Shown: positions 38,355-50,611 of the stretch, one piece after another
Position numbering within the stretch: position 1 is the stretch's first letter
How the letters are laid out: each line of letters opens with the position of its first letter
Assembly (NCBI RefSeq): GCF_040436345.1
Contig: NC_133220.1
Location: 4,330,436 to 4,394,435, forward strand
Direction: 5' to 3'
Length of the DNA: 64,000 nucleotides
Source of the DNA: Pagrus major
Taxonomy: Eukaryota; Chordata; Actinopteri; Spariformes; Sparidae
Notes under the pieces: model-generated
Told to the model about the DNA's origin: nothing
The model's input: the letters and a program-made list of their open reading frames with translations, nothing else
Database searches by the model: none
Position numbers and translations under genes: made by a program

Positions 38355-40560
38355 ATGAGGTACGTCTGCACAGTCGGAGCATAAAGGAGACCTGAAATTT
38401 TTGGCTGGCTCGACATAAAAATGCAAAACTGAAGCTGATGATTAACAGTTTGTTTACTCTGTCAGGTACAGAGGAGCTCAGATCTGTCTCTGGGCTCATG
38501 GCTCCTGCTGTGTGTCCCGCCTGTCAGCGCCTGGCAGAATCACTCTGGTACGAACCTACAGTGCTCAACAGCAGCCCGGCCCCTCCCCACCCACTAACCC
38601 CACCCCTCCTGATGGGAAGGGTGGAGCTGAGGTAGTGAAGGAGCGTGCCCTGGCTGCCTTACAGGTACAGTTCATCCCTCTTCTAACTGTTTCTGACAAC
38701 TTTATAGACCATAGACACACTACCAACATGTTTACTACTACTGACTTTCAAAAACTCTTTTAACATATAATCCCTCCTCCAGTATGCAGGTGAGTTGGGG
38801 CGGCAGTGGGGTCAGAGGTCAGCTCAGACAGCCACCGCCTCAGTCAACTACTGGTGGGGAAGGTACGAGGAGTTTGTCGGGCTCAACGAGGTCCGCGAGG
38901 CCCAGACCAAGGTCACGGAGGTCAGTAGACAGTTAGAGCAAACTCCAACAAGTCATGGAGGTCAAATGATGTATACTAAGAAAGATCCTGATTCTCAGTT
39001 GTGTGTTTCTTCCAGGGTGAGGCAGCGTTCATGGTGGCCAGAGGGATGGTACGCGAGGCTCATACTAGCCTGGAGGCCCTGCAGGTCAGGCTAAAGGAGG
39101 TCCGAGACCGGCTGGACCGAGTCTCCAGGGAAGACGCTCACTACCTGGAGCTCGCCACGCAGGAGCACAAACTGCTGCAGGTGAGCTGAAGCAATCGAAA
39201 ATGTGTAAAAACAGGTGGAGGGAAATGGAGCGTGTTCAAGATGCAGATAGTCTGGGGTCAGAAGAAGAAGACAACATTTATTCTGCTGAATAGTATCAAG
39301 AGGCAGCAGCAGTGACACTGTGCTAACTGGCAGTTTTATATTGATTTCCTGATTTATTTTTGGAAGAGCCACAAGGGGGAGCCCACATCTTTCCAGTAAT
39401 CCCACAACTCAACGCCTGTCACCATGGCAGGAGGCTCGGCTTGCCAATTTTATCCTCCACACAAAAAAATTACATCAGATGAGAGGAAATACTTTGGATT
39501 CCAAACCAAAGAAGTTTATCTGATCTGTGATCCAATAATAATGTTTATGGAATAACAGATCTGGTGACTGAATTTGATTCATAACTCCTCACCTCTGTGA
39601 TTGCAGGAGGAGCGTCGTCTCCGGACAGCGTACGAGAGCGCAGAGAGTTCTGAGAGGGAGAAGTTCGCCTTGTTCTCAGCAGGCGTCAGGGAGAGCCACG
39701 AGAAGGAGAGGACGAGAGCCGAACGCACCAAGAACTGGTCCGTCATCGGCTCGGTGCTCGGAGCGCTGATCGGGGTCATGGGATCCACATATGTAAACCG
39801 CGTCCGCCTGCAGGTGAGGAGGGTTGATGATGGCAGTGAGATTCCTTATCATTGTAACATGAAACAAGTACAGCCTCACAGAGCTGCTAGCATGGCTGTA
39901 GAATACGGTCACCAGTTATTTTTGTTTCAGCCGATAAATCCTCTCCTCCCTGATCTGTAGGAGCTGAAGACCCTGCTGCTGGAGGCCCAGAAAGGTCCAG
40001 AGAGCCTGCAGGAAGCCCTCAAAGTCCAGGCGGGAAACCATCGCTCCCAGCAGGACGAGCTCCGGATGCTCATCGACAGCCTCAGGGGCGCTCTGAATGA
40101 CGCCTTCACACAGAGGGACATCGTCCTTCAGGACAAGCGAGGTCCGACCTCAGACTCACCCATGGTGCCTCTTTCAGCCTTAACAGACCTCCGCCTCAGC
40201 AGCCAAAAGACAGAGTCCCTCCTGGAGTCCCTTCCACCACAAATGGGACAACTGGAGCAGGGACTGGGGAGAGTTGAGGGTGAATTGTCAGTGGTGAGGA
40301 AACTAATGGAGACCAAACCTCAGGCTGAACCTCAGACTGAACCTCAGGCTGGACCACAGGCTGTTCAGGTAACAGCACCAGAGAGACCAGAGAGAGGGGA
40401 CCAGTGGGAGCCTGAGGCGGTGGTGAGGCGTCTGGAGGAGACCCAGAGGAAGCTGGGAGAACGAATCAGGACCAACACTCTTTATAACGCTGTGTTTACC
40501 TACACCGCCACCGCCATCACCGTCTCTGCCGTCTACCTGCTGCTCAGAGGAGCTGGTTAG
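38355..40560 (+). CDS. ccdc51: Coiled-coil domain-containing protein 51 (MITOK, mitochondrial potassium channel)
   Basis: Pore-forming subunit of the ATP-sensitive potassium channel of the inner mitochondrial membrane, working with ABCB8 in mammals. Coding exons are 38355-38359, 38466-38664, 38783-38920, 39016-39180, 39607-39813 and 39961-40560, giving 437 residues (human 411). The start ATG is split from the rest: only ATGAG is coded at the end of exon 38273-38359. This start gives an Arg-rich presequence ([10 protein letters not shown]...[11 protein letters not shown]) with a plausible cleavage site after about residue 34. Landmarks are [50 protein letters not shown], a first membrane segment (about 212-230) and a second near the C terminus (about 414-433). 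The proline/glutamine-rich insert ([14 protein letters not shown]) near residues 355-370 is absent from human as I recall it. Confidence 0.96.
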
Positions 40561-42540
40561 ACATGATGCCTCCAGTTTAAATATGTTCACATGCACTGAA
40601 ACAATATCAGTCACTGGGGATAATAATCTAAATGAATTATGACAGAGTAGAATATTTACTGAGTTGGAAGTAATGAACTGGCTCCGGGTGTTGATTCAGG
40701 CTGCTGCTGTTTACTGTACTACTGAGTCAAAGAGCGACGTTGGTTCTTTCTTAAATGTTATAAATTCTGGGATGTCAAGATAACACAGTAACAGGAGTTT
40801 GGTCATAATACCATCTGTGCTCATTTAACTTCCAGCACTGGGAAACATTAGCATTTATTCTATTACATAGGATCCATGATTGCAACTTGATTTTATTTCT
40901 AAATTGTTGAAATGATAATAAGGTTCAGAATTAGATTAATCCAGAATCATAAACCAAATGTCATCACATGTTGTAAGGCACTTTAGAGCTGCATTGTTAA
41001 ATACTTTTCATCATTTACTTTGTTAAGTGTTCATATATTCAGATTCCTTGTCTTGTCCATCCAACATTGCCAGATTAAAACCACTTAGAGGCCCACTGGG
41101 GGCAAACGTGAGCTGTGGGCTCCTATTGACTACTTACTTACTTGGTAAAAGACTCATTTAATCAGGAGTATGGAGCATATGATTTATGACACAGGGCCCT
41201 CTCTAAGACAGATACTGATGCAGCTGCCACATTGAAGCTAGGCAAGATTTTTATTCAATTCAGTGATTAAACAGAGAAAAACTTGAGAAGCTGGAACCAG
41301 AGAATGTTTGTAACTTGTTCTCGATAAATGATTTAAATGAGTATCCAAAAGTTTCTAGATGAATTTTCTGTCATCAACTAATCCACTTACACCTCCCTGT
41401 TGAGTACTACTGAGCTTTTATGTGGCAGAATGAAAGCATTGTTCCTGATAAGAATTCAGCCACCTGACACTGCTGAATCTGGAGAGCAGCTTCAGCGTCC
41501 GACACTGATATAAATCTTACATTTTTAGACAAATTAAAAAAAAAAAGTCATGATTATTCATCTAATAATCACTTCCAAACACCTTTCAACACCTATGACG
41601 GACCTCAGTTCTCGACGGGACTGAGACATAATTTAGCTGCTAAGTATCTTATTGAATCGTGATTGGTTTAACTGCTGTAATCGATGACTGTGTGGCCAAG
41701 TAAGTCCAGTGCCAAGAAAAAATCAGCCTTCTCATCAGCAGCCTTGTCAGCAGTTGACTCAGCTGAACCTCAGAGGGACCACGTTCATGATCCCACTGCT
41801 GGGATTCAGCAAACAGTGCAAAGGATCAATATAAACGCCTGAAGGAGCAATAATGAGAATAAATGAACTGTGACTTCTCTTTACTGTTAGAAAACGATGT
41901 CTGAACGGCCTCTTAGAAAGCTCTGAGCCGGCCTTCTCTTGGCTTTAGTTGCTGCAGTCCTCACTGTTCTTTGGATGAGTGAAGTGAAATTCCCAAACAT
42001 TAATTACATGAGAAAATGTAAAAAAAATGTTTTGCCGACATTAATCTCCATTACTTGAAGATGTGTTGTCTGTTTGTCATGTTGTTGACTGTGTGCACTG
42101 AGCTGGATGATGATGATCACTGTGCATTAAACTGTTTGTTGAGGGACTGACTAATGACTTGTGGCATAACTGAGCAATCACCTGTATGTTTACCTGAATG
42201 ACTGAAGGAGATAGATACATTTATTTTTTACACATTCCAAGTAATTGATGTTTTCTTGATTTTTAAAGTACAGGATAGTAAAATGTAGGTCAAAATGTCA
42301 AAGTACTAAAACATACCTGACAAAAGCTAAATAGTAAACCTTTAAATGCTTCTTATGTCAGAACAGTGATTCAGAATCCAAATATATTCAGTTTACCGTC
42401 ACGTGAGACATGTGAAAACAGGAAATCTTCACATTTAAGAGGCTGAAATCGAACATTGTTTTCATTTTTTCAAGTGATTACTTTCAGACATATTATGTAA
42501 GATCCAGCAGAGGGCAGCAGCTGAACGTGTGACACGAGGA
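40561..42540. other. 3' flank of ccdc51 and intergenic
   Basis: AT-rich, without a supportable exon. An ATTAAA occurs near 42126, but no poly(A) site can be assigned with confidence. Confidence 0.45.
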
Positions 42541-42739
42541 AACCTGCTGTTTGAGTCTATTTCATTTTCTCTCACCTCATTTTTTTTTTTTTTCATCAGT
42601 CTGCTGCTCTTTGCTCTGTCCACATACTTTTGACCACATTGTGCATGTATCCTGTCTCCTCTGGCCAGTGTTCCTCTGTCCTGGTAAATCCACTGCAGCA
42701 GGTGTTGAGTCTTTACTTAGCACAATGACGGACATGAAA

Positions 42740-42803
<64 letters not shown>
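42740..42803. repeat. CA microsatellite
   Basis: About 60 bases of uninterrupted (CA)n. Confidence 0.97.
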
Positions 42804-42806
<3 letters not shown>

Positions 42807-45800
42807 ACATTTAGAAGGCTGATTGTGATGTTGCTCTGGAAACCTTCTTCTTATATAAAGCTCCTGATGGCTGAATAAACAGCGAAGGATTACATCTCCA
42901 ACAAGGCTGAAAAACACCAACACAAAGCACACAAACAGTATGTCGTCACTGCTCGTACATAAACACACACATATCTGGATTAAATCTCTATTCGTGCCAA
43001 TATGTGCATTGTTTTATTTGGAGATAGTGTCCTGTATTAAAATTATGTTTCTTGGTGTTTTGACCCAAGTGGGAGCGACGGTGTGTGTGTGGTTTGGGTG
43101 TATCTACTAGATAATATTTCAAGCACGCACACGATGACATATAATCCTGAGCAAACAGGACGAGACACATAATATTCAAAGAAACTGTTTCATCCGGCGC
43201 AGGTATGTCAGCTATGAGAGCCTGTCTGAAGGGAGGGCGGCACTGGTTCAACACGTTAAAGTGTGGTTGCAGGTTTACGGGAGTTCTGATGATTCCAGAG
43301 AGCTGCTTGATTATATACATTTAAAAGTATGCTATGCAGTATTTTTCTAAAGGATGAAGTATAGATTCATACGATACTAATCCCTCTCGATCATCACTTA
43401 TGACCCAATAGAAGTTTGTCCTGATGCTGTGGTTTGGTGGCTGCCAACGCACCTCCACCTCTCTACCCCAGAGACACCCCGGTAGCAAAGAGCAACTTCA
43501 GGGGAAGAGTATAATCCAAGACAAGCAACAGCTGACCAGTCAGGAGGGACTGCAACAGCCGAAGAGGTCGATGTGTTTACTGGGGAAACTACAGGTCACA
43601 ATCCCCAGTATTAACACCACTGCAAGCAGCCCAATTATAGTCATTGTGTTCATGCGTCGCTGCGATGTGTCAGGCATCTACACAGAGGCTATGCCATAAA
43701 TATGGTGTACATTCAACGCAGAAGCATGAATCAAGCTTCACACGTTGTGCTGCACACATGACGCCTCACACAGCCTTTTAAAGAGGTGATGAGCAGACAA
43801 AATGTCTGACACTCTTACAAGGTGTTAAAATCAAAGCGCTCGTCAAAAAGACTGAAGGACGACAGTACACACACACACACACATTTACAGCTCTCGTTGT
43901 GAAGTGAATGACCTGGTTTCTTTTGTCAAGTGATGACCCTGAAGACAGGTCTCCTCTGGTCCAGGTCGGTTTTGTCTTGTCCCTCAGGTAAACATTGATT
44001 TGGTCGTGTGATTGAGTAAATTAGTGACCAGTTCTGCACTGAAACACCTGACGACTGACACAGTTTTCAAACAGAGTGGATATAACTTCATAAACACTGA
44101 ACCGTCGCTATAAAATCTTTCTGTAAAGTTAGTTAGTAGTTACTTCCTTTGGCTTCGCACACATCTCGTCTCTTCCTGTATCATGAAGTGAAAATGCCTC
44201 TGTGTCATGTTGAAGGATCAATCTATGACCCCGTTCCCTCCACATCTCCCTTGGGCCCCATGCACAACACAAACATGGGTGACATTTCAACTCAAAACAG
44301 CACGATTTACGGTGTCGTTTTTTTCTTTTTCCCACAAAGAGTGGGAGAAAGAGAGTGTTTTGAAGGACTGGACTGGACCGTAACTGGGGGACAATTCAAA
44401 GGAAAAAAAACGGAAAAAATGGAGTCAGTCGCCTATTTTGAGCGGGTTACCTGCCTTTAAGAAAAGTAGCATATACACACTACTTTCAGTGTAAAAGTGG
44501 TATTTGACGAGAGCCTAGCTACCGCTCAACAAAATCCAAACTGTTTGTCTGTTGTCAACCGCGGTGGAATGAGCCCGGTTGACATCGTGAGAGCAGAAGA
44601 AGCTCTCCACACCCAACCATCAGCTCAATCGACACTATGAGATGGCGAGCCGTCAACTGAAAGCCTCGATGTTTGACAACCATGAGACTCATCAATCAAG
44701 AATCGGTGACACACCTGGCATCTCTGCAGATACAGTCACCACCACACACACCACAGAGTCATAACAAGGAGGAGATGGTGAATCTGATCCTGCACCTTTA
44801 ATTCAGATGATTGGCAACTCTTAATTAAAGCCCTGTGATTGACTGGTGACAGCTGGCGTCGGCGCCCAGTCTCCTGCAAACCCTCTAATAAAGTTCTGGC
44901 TAATGGTTGGAGGGAAGTTCTCATAGTGTTTGTTAATTTCATACGTGAACACATTCGGTTCTGTCGGTCAGAACCAGACAGACAAGGAGGAAGACGAGAA
45001 GAAGAGGAGATAACAACAGAGTGTGAGGGGGAGACGGACGGGAGGAGGGGGAGGCAATTAACACGTCTCCTCACATGACAGCGGTATCCAGGTCACCCAC
45101 TTCACCACACTGTGCCGTGCAGTGTGTGTGTCGGTGTGTGTGTGTGTGTGTGTGCACTCACAGGCTGTCATTCATCACAGTACTTCACTTTATTGTCCTC
45201 TGAAATTTATTCAGATTGATCTTTTTTACAAAACCTACTGACCTCAAGACACGTACACACACAGGCCGATTCTTATGTAAAATTAACTTAAAGCAGCTGT
45301 TCATCATATTTTTATAATAACGATGTGTGTGATGTGATGTACACAGTGATGGACTGTAACTAAGGACATTTATCCCTCCCTGTCACCTTTAAACAGTGAA
45401 ATACTGACACCAGACAATAAAACATTTTCAAAAATTTCAAACATCAAATGAATGCAGACAAATTATTCAAGTCATCGTGTCTTAAGTCAAGTTCCACATC
45501 TCTGCTATCTTCAGAGAAAAAGCTTTAAAATCACTGACATACACACTTTGAGACGAGCTCAGACTGGAGAGACGGCTGAAATAAAGTGTGAGAGGGACGA
45601 TGTCCTGTAAACAACAATGTGAAGTCACTTATTATAGTTTGATAGTTGGAGCAGCAGCTCACGGAGATAATTCTGGTTACACAAAGAAGCAAAAATCTAA
45701 CAATTTTTGGATTAATCGCAGCTTGAGCGGCCTCAGTGTGCGACTTGTGCAGAAGTCTGAGCTGATGAAAGAATGTGACCTGAGCCACAAGCAGAGAGAA

Positions 45801-47160
45801 CAAAGACCACAGGCTCTGTTGCATTCAAGGAGACTCTGATGAACTATGACTGAGCACAAAGAGGCTGTGAGAATGACTCAGTGATGGTCGAGCTCCAAAA
45901 AAACCCCCCCCGGACTTAAATCTATGTCACCGTGACATCTCTGTGGAGCTGCCAACATTCTCCTTCAGGACCGCTCGCTGGACGGTTGAATACCTTTGCT
46001 GATCTCACAGTGGGAAAGATCTGAGCCCACAACGACTTAATGAAAGTCTGAGAGTGTGTCCAAGGGGGGGATGTTGGAAATGGGTCAGTGTGATGAGGTT
46101 GGGCTTTAATGCACAAGAAGTGGAAATTTTTTAAAAACCAGCAAACGCATCGTCATGTGACAATGACATCATCATTTTATAACACCAACAACAGACGGAG
46201 GAAAGGTTTTATATCCCCTGACTGTAAAAACTTTGACCCTGATCTCCTCGTTATCTTTGTGGATCAAAACATCTCACTGATAACTAACGGTGGAAAAGTT
46301 TAAGATGCTTCAGCTGTCAACACAAACAGCACGTCAGTCACGTTTCTTTATGATAAAAACCTTTATCTGTAGGTCTGTATGTTTGAGAGCTTTTTCCAGT
46401 TGGGTTCAAACTGGTGACATTTTCATTACAAGCGTGTCCTGAACACCAGCAGTTCAGTTCAGTAACTTCACGTATGTTTGATGTTATGAAACATGATGAG
46501 TCACTGTGACTTCTGTTTAGTCATCATGAGACATAACTTAATGTAAAAATAAGTGACTGATGGACCTGCTCACCTCCAGGTTATATAAACACAGTATTTA
46601 CACACACACAAAGCAGTTTATTATAAGATAAGGCTCATTCATCTGAAGCTAGCGGCAGAATTTATTATCAGCTGGTATATTTCCAGAAGTAGTCGCACAG
46701 AGTTCAAATCTCTTTTCTTTCCTCCGAGCCAATTTCAAACTTTAAATCTGATCAATTTCTTTCTGTCCATGTTTTCAGTTCTTTGCTGCTTCTGATTCAT
46801 TTTATTCATTTCCACATCTGCTGCAGAAGATTGTTGTTGCTGAAGACTGCAACTTGAATCACATCTGCTCGTGTGACATAAGAGATTGTTTTGGTGGCCC
46901 CCGAGGGTCAAAACAGAAAACAAAATGATAATTAAGCTGCACTAATCAATATTTCATCCCCGCTAGAGAAGAAAGACGATAGCAGCATTAGTTCTTCTGA
47001 ACACACGAAACATCTTGGATTGAATTGTAGCCAAATTTATGACATATCCTTAATCCTGAGCTGTTCTTTGGTGCTTGTTGGTAAAATGTTCGGCCCAGTC
47101 ACCAGGACGTTTCTGCAGACCACAGTAACGTGGTTACACGCTGACATATACGCTTACTAG
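42804..47160. other. Intergenic, nothing recognised
   Basis: No gene is supported. Open frames at 43424-43699 and 44149-44460 show no family motif, codon pattern or splice structure that I can defend. A TG run lies at about 45122-45154. Confidence 0.45.
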
Positions 47161-47164
47161 CCAC

Positions 47165-47380
47165 CTTTCACGCCAGGAGGTGGAGAGACGTTATTACGAG
47201 AGGATCTGGACGAACTTCCAGCTGTTTCTGTGGCGACCAAAACCGGCTATTTCTCACGGGAAGTTGGACGGTCTCAATCTGTGAACGTGGCGACCAAAAC
47301 AGGTATTTTAAGCCAAACCATGATGTTTTTCTAACACTAACCAAGTGGTTTTTGTGCCTAAACAGAGGAAAAGCTCAGCG
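47165..47380 (+). mobile_element. GGTATTTTAAGC family repeat, best copy
   Basis: CAGCTGTTTCTGTGGCGACC, GGAAGTTGGACGGTCTCAAT, ACCAAAACAGGTATTTTAAG, then AACCAAGTGGTTTTTGTGCC. This is the most complete copy of the short family also seen at 10285-10420, 31940-32100, 48655-48830 and 51875-51965. Confidence 0.6.
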
Positions 47381-48229
47381 GTGTGACGAGAAAGAAAAAG
47401 AAAATTCAGCCTAAACAATTGGAAAGTTGCAACAATAAGAATCGTCCAGATTGAATTTATCTGTGGTTTTGTAGAAGTTTACTTAGCTAATATTTGTTCT
47501 GGCGATCGGGTTGGAAATGTTAGCATGCTGCCTTTCTGGTTTTCTTTTTCAGGCGCGTCACATTTCATCACAATTGCGCCGGAAAAACAGGAAACTGTAG
47601 AAAGCAGCAGATCATACACCACATCAGAGCACCTCCAGAAGACATGAAACTTGTTTTAAATAGTCTTAATCATTAATATTCTGAATTAAACCCGTCGTTT
47701 GTTCTGGAGCTGATGATGGAAGTTGCTGAGGAGTGAGACATCTCGCTTCTCCCTCATCTCTGTTGAGACTTTATAAATTTGACTTCTGTTTGAATGCGAC
47801 TTGAACTGAGACGGGTGGAAAAGCACAAGCCAACGTGTCCAGTGTGAATTAGTGACTGTACTTGCAGTGTTTCTGTAGGAAGGTCTGGGTGTTGCTACAG
47901 TAGCTCAGTAGTAGCTCTCTGGTTGTAAACATGAGGATTAAGTTTCTCTTTTCAGACTTTGGCCTCGAGTCACCGATGAATCATTTATTGCAGTGTCACA
48001 TCCTCCAGCGGCCGGACGGGCTTATTACTGTTGTGTTATTAACTCATTTCTCTTCAGTCCAGTGATTGAAGAGCACTTTGCGTAAAATGTTCTCCTACAA
48101 AATATCCAGATGTGTCGTGCATACAAATGTGTGTTAATGTTTACATTGTTCAGTAGCTGATGTCTTCATGGGAGATATTTACCTTTAGTCCTAAACTTAA
48201 CTTTTTATATAGAAATGAGAGTAAACTGT

Positions 48230-48560
48230 TGTGTTTTTGCAAAAAAGGGACCAAAATGCAGGACAGATGGAAGAAAAAACAAAACAAAAGGCAGGCTTTA
48301 ATAATGTAAACTGAAATAAAAGGCAGGAAACAAAACTAAAAAGGAAAACCGGGGCCGGGGCAAATCATGAGGAGCAAACAGACAAACTGACAGAGAGAGA
48401 GAGGGAAGAAGACAGACTGAGGAGGGAAGACAGATAAGGGACGGGTCAAACTCATTTAAAAAAGGTGGGAAAAACACGAAGACAGGAAGTGTAAATCACA
48501 GCAAGACAAAAGCCAATAAACCCTTCAAAATAAAACAAGAAACACTGAAAACCCAAATTA
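48230..48560 (+). mobile_element. A-rich dispersed repeat, copy 3
   Basis: GGGACCAAAATGCAGGACAG, then CAGGCTTTAATAATGTAAAC and an A-rich body with GAAACACTGAAAACCC. It has the same order as the copies near 7 and 8.6 kb and the inverted copy at 57 kb. Confidence 0.45.
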
Positions 48561-48654
48561 TGAGAGTAAACAGGTAAAAATGTTTCCCATGGTATCATCA
48601 AAATGTCTCATATCATGTTCTCATTACATTTAAATGAGCTGAGGTTCATGTCAG

Positions 48655-48830
48655 GAGGTGACCGAGCCAGAGACCACTGTTCAACGTGGTGTTTCAACGT
48701 TTGTGAGCGTGAAGCCGCCGGAAAATGTTGACAATATATTGGGACAAATTCCAGATGTGTTTGTGGCGACAGGAACAAGTATTTCAAGCCAAAACATGAT
48801 CTTTATCTAACTCTAACCTAGAGTTTCATC
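48655..48830 (+). mobile_element. GGTATTTTAAGC family repeat fragment
   Basis: CAGGAGGTGACCGAGCC, GTTTCAACGTTTGTGAGCGT, then TGTGGCGACAGGAACAAGTA. It is related to 47165-47380 but more diverged. Confidence 0.45.
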
Positions 48831-50230
48831 AAAAGATCTGTGCTGCAGACTGAGAAGCAATAACATGAAAACATCGGCAGCAGATGACCTGACAACAAAC
48901 CATGACAAAGTGCTTAAAAAAACAGATGAGCGTCTGTTTCAGTGATCACTAAAATACCATCAGAGCTACAGACGGGTGTCAGGATCCGTAAATTAGACGT
49001 GCGTCACCTGAGCTGTAAAAAAACACAGTAAATATTTCAAATGTCTTCTGAAAATGTTGTGTACCCGAAGGCAAATTCTCTTTTCTAGCTCAAAAATGTG
49101 CCGTTGTGTCTGCTGGACCTCGACTGACCCCGTAATTCCCCCTGAAGCCGCTGAGAACAGAGGTTTAATTCTGCAGAAAAGTTTTATTCATTCGTTCAAA
49201 GAGGCTTAAACTGAAACCGACCAACAAGGACGAGTGAAGCAGGACTCAGAACATGTTTTCAGTTTGTTGCTTCTCTGTGAGAAGCAGCAGAGTGGCCATA
49301 AAAAGAAGACTTTCCAAAGATCTGCAGGCAACGACTTCACCAGCTGCTGAGAGCTCCGCCTTTCACATCCAATGTTTGCATCTTATAAAATAAAATAAAA
49401 AAACGCTAAAAGGAAACAAGTGGATTCAAACAACGTAAGTGAAAATTGATGACGACGGACAAACAAAAACATAAAAGCAAATTAATTATTTTCTATTCAA
49501 GTTGGTTTGAGTTGGAGGTCTGTTGGAGGTCTGGGGTGAACGAGTTCAGCCGAGGATTAGAGAGAGAGAGAGTGTGTGTGTGTGTGTGTTTGACCTGTGG
49601 AGGTCTGCTCATTGGGTCACAAGGTCAAACACGCAAGAGAGTGTGTCTAGACATGTCCGTGTGTGCTGACGTGTGTGTGTGTGTGTGTCTTCCTTTGTAC
49701 TCTTGTGCGACCCAGTTGCAGTTGTGAACGAGGACTTTTCTGTCTGCTCGTCACTTCTTCAAACAGCCATCTGAGGCTGTGAGCAGCGGTCGTTAGTTCT
49801 GCCTGAACGAACGCGGCTCTCGCAAAAAAAAAAAAAAAAAAGAAAGCGTTGAACTTTGCTCAACTTTTGCCACAAAGTGATGTCATCTGGCAGGCTGCTG
49901 CATCGACCAATCAAAATGCATCCCGGCACACATTCCTGGTGGTTTTTACTTTGTAACATGAAGGCTGTCACTTTTATCTCAGGATCGCTGTGATGAAAGA
50001 AAAAACAGCTGCTGCCGTGACAGCCTTGGATCCTATCGGTTACAGATAACAGAGTCCAGTCCAGTTTTTTTTTGGTCAGATTGTATTTTGAAGGTTTCTC
50101 CTCAGCACAAGATATTTTAAAGCAGACTGATTGTACTTTTTTTTACCGTCAGTGTTTTAAATTTGTTCTGCTTCATGTGAAAGTCCTTAAAAGTTAAAAA
50201 AGATCCAAGTCTGCACCAACAGAAGCTCCT
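48831..50230. other. Intergenic with short TG runs
   Basis: No exon supported. It holds a GA then TG run at about 49560-49590, a second TG run at 49672-49689 and a poly-A run at 49825-49841. Confidence 0.45.
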
Positions 50231-50239
50231 CTCTCCCAC

Positions 50240-50611
50240 AGAAAACACTGCTCCTGAAACGCCTCGTCACAAGTCCCGCCTTTAATTCCGTGACTTTATG
50301 ACATCACACTACGTCACCATGTCACACATTTGCATGATTTATGCCTAGTTGGCTAGTTTGGCACATATGAATCGATTTAGCACAGCTGCTCTGTTGTTGT
50401 TGGTTGTTGCTGGCTCAGACGTGTGTGAGCCGACCAATCAGAGGAGAATGGGGGTTCTTAAAGAGACAGGAGCGTTTCAGACGGAGCTGCAGCAGTGGAC
50501 AGTCTGAGACCAACTGATGTGTTTTTTGAGCACTAAAGCATGTGAACTATTGTAGTAGTAACCCAAAATACAATTATTAACCTGAAAATAAGCATCACAC
50601 GTCTCCTTTAA
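50240..50611 (-). mobile_element. MITE-like element, copy 2
   Basis: The reverse complement begins TTAAAGGAGACGTGTGATGC and continues TTATTTTCAGGTTAATAATT, then CAAAAAACACATCAG. It follows the layout of 18777-19070 in the opposite orientation. CCAATCAGAGGAGAATGGGG is a recognisable internal segment. Confidence 0.5.

Noticed and set aside
43424-43699. 91-codon frame in the gene-poor region
   Set aside because: No conserved motif, no exon context and ordinary composition. Kept as non-coding.
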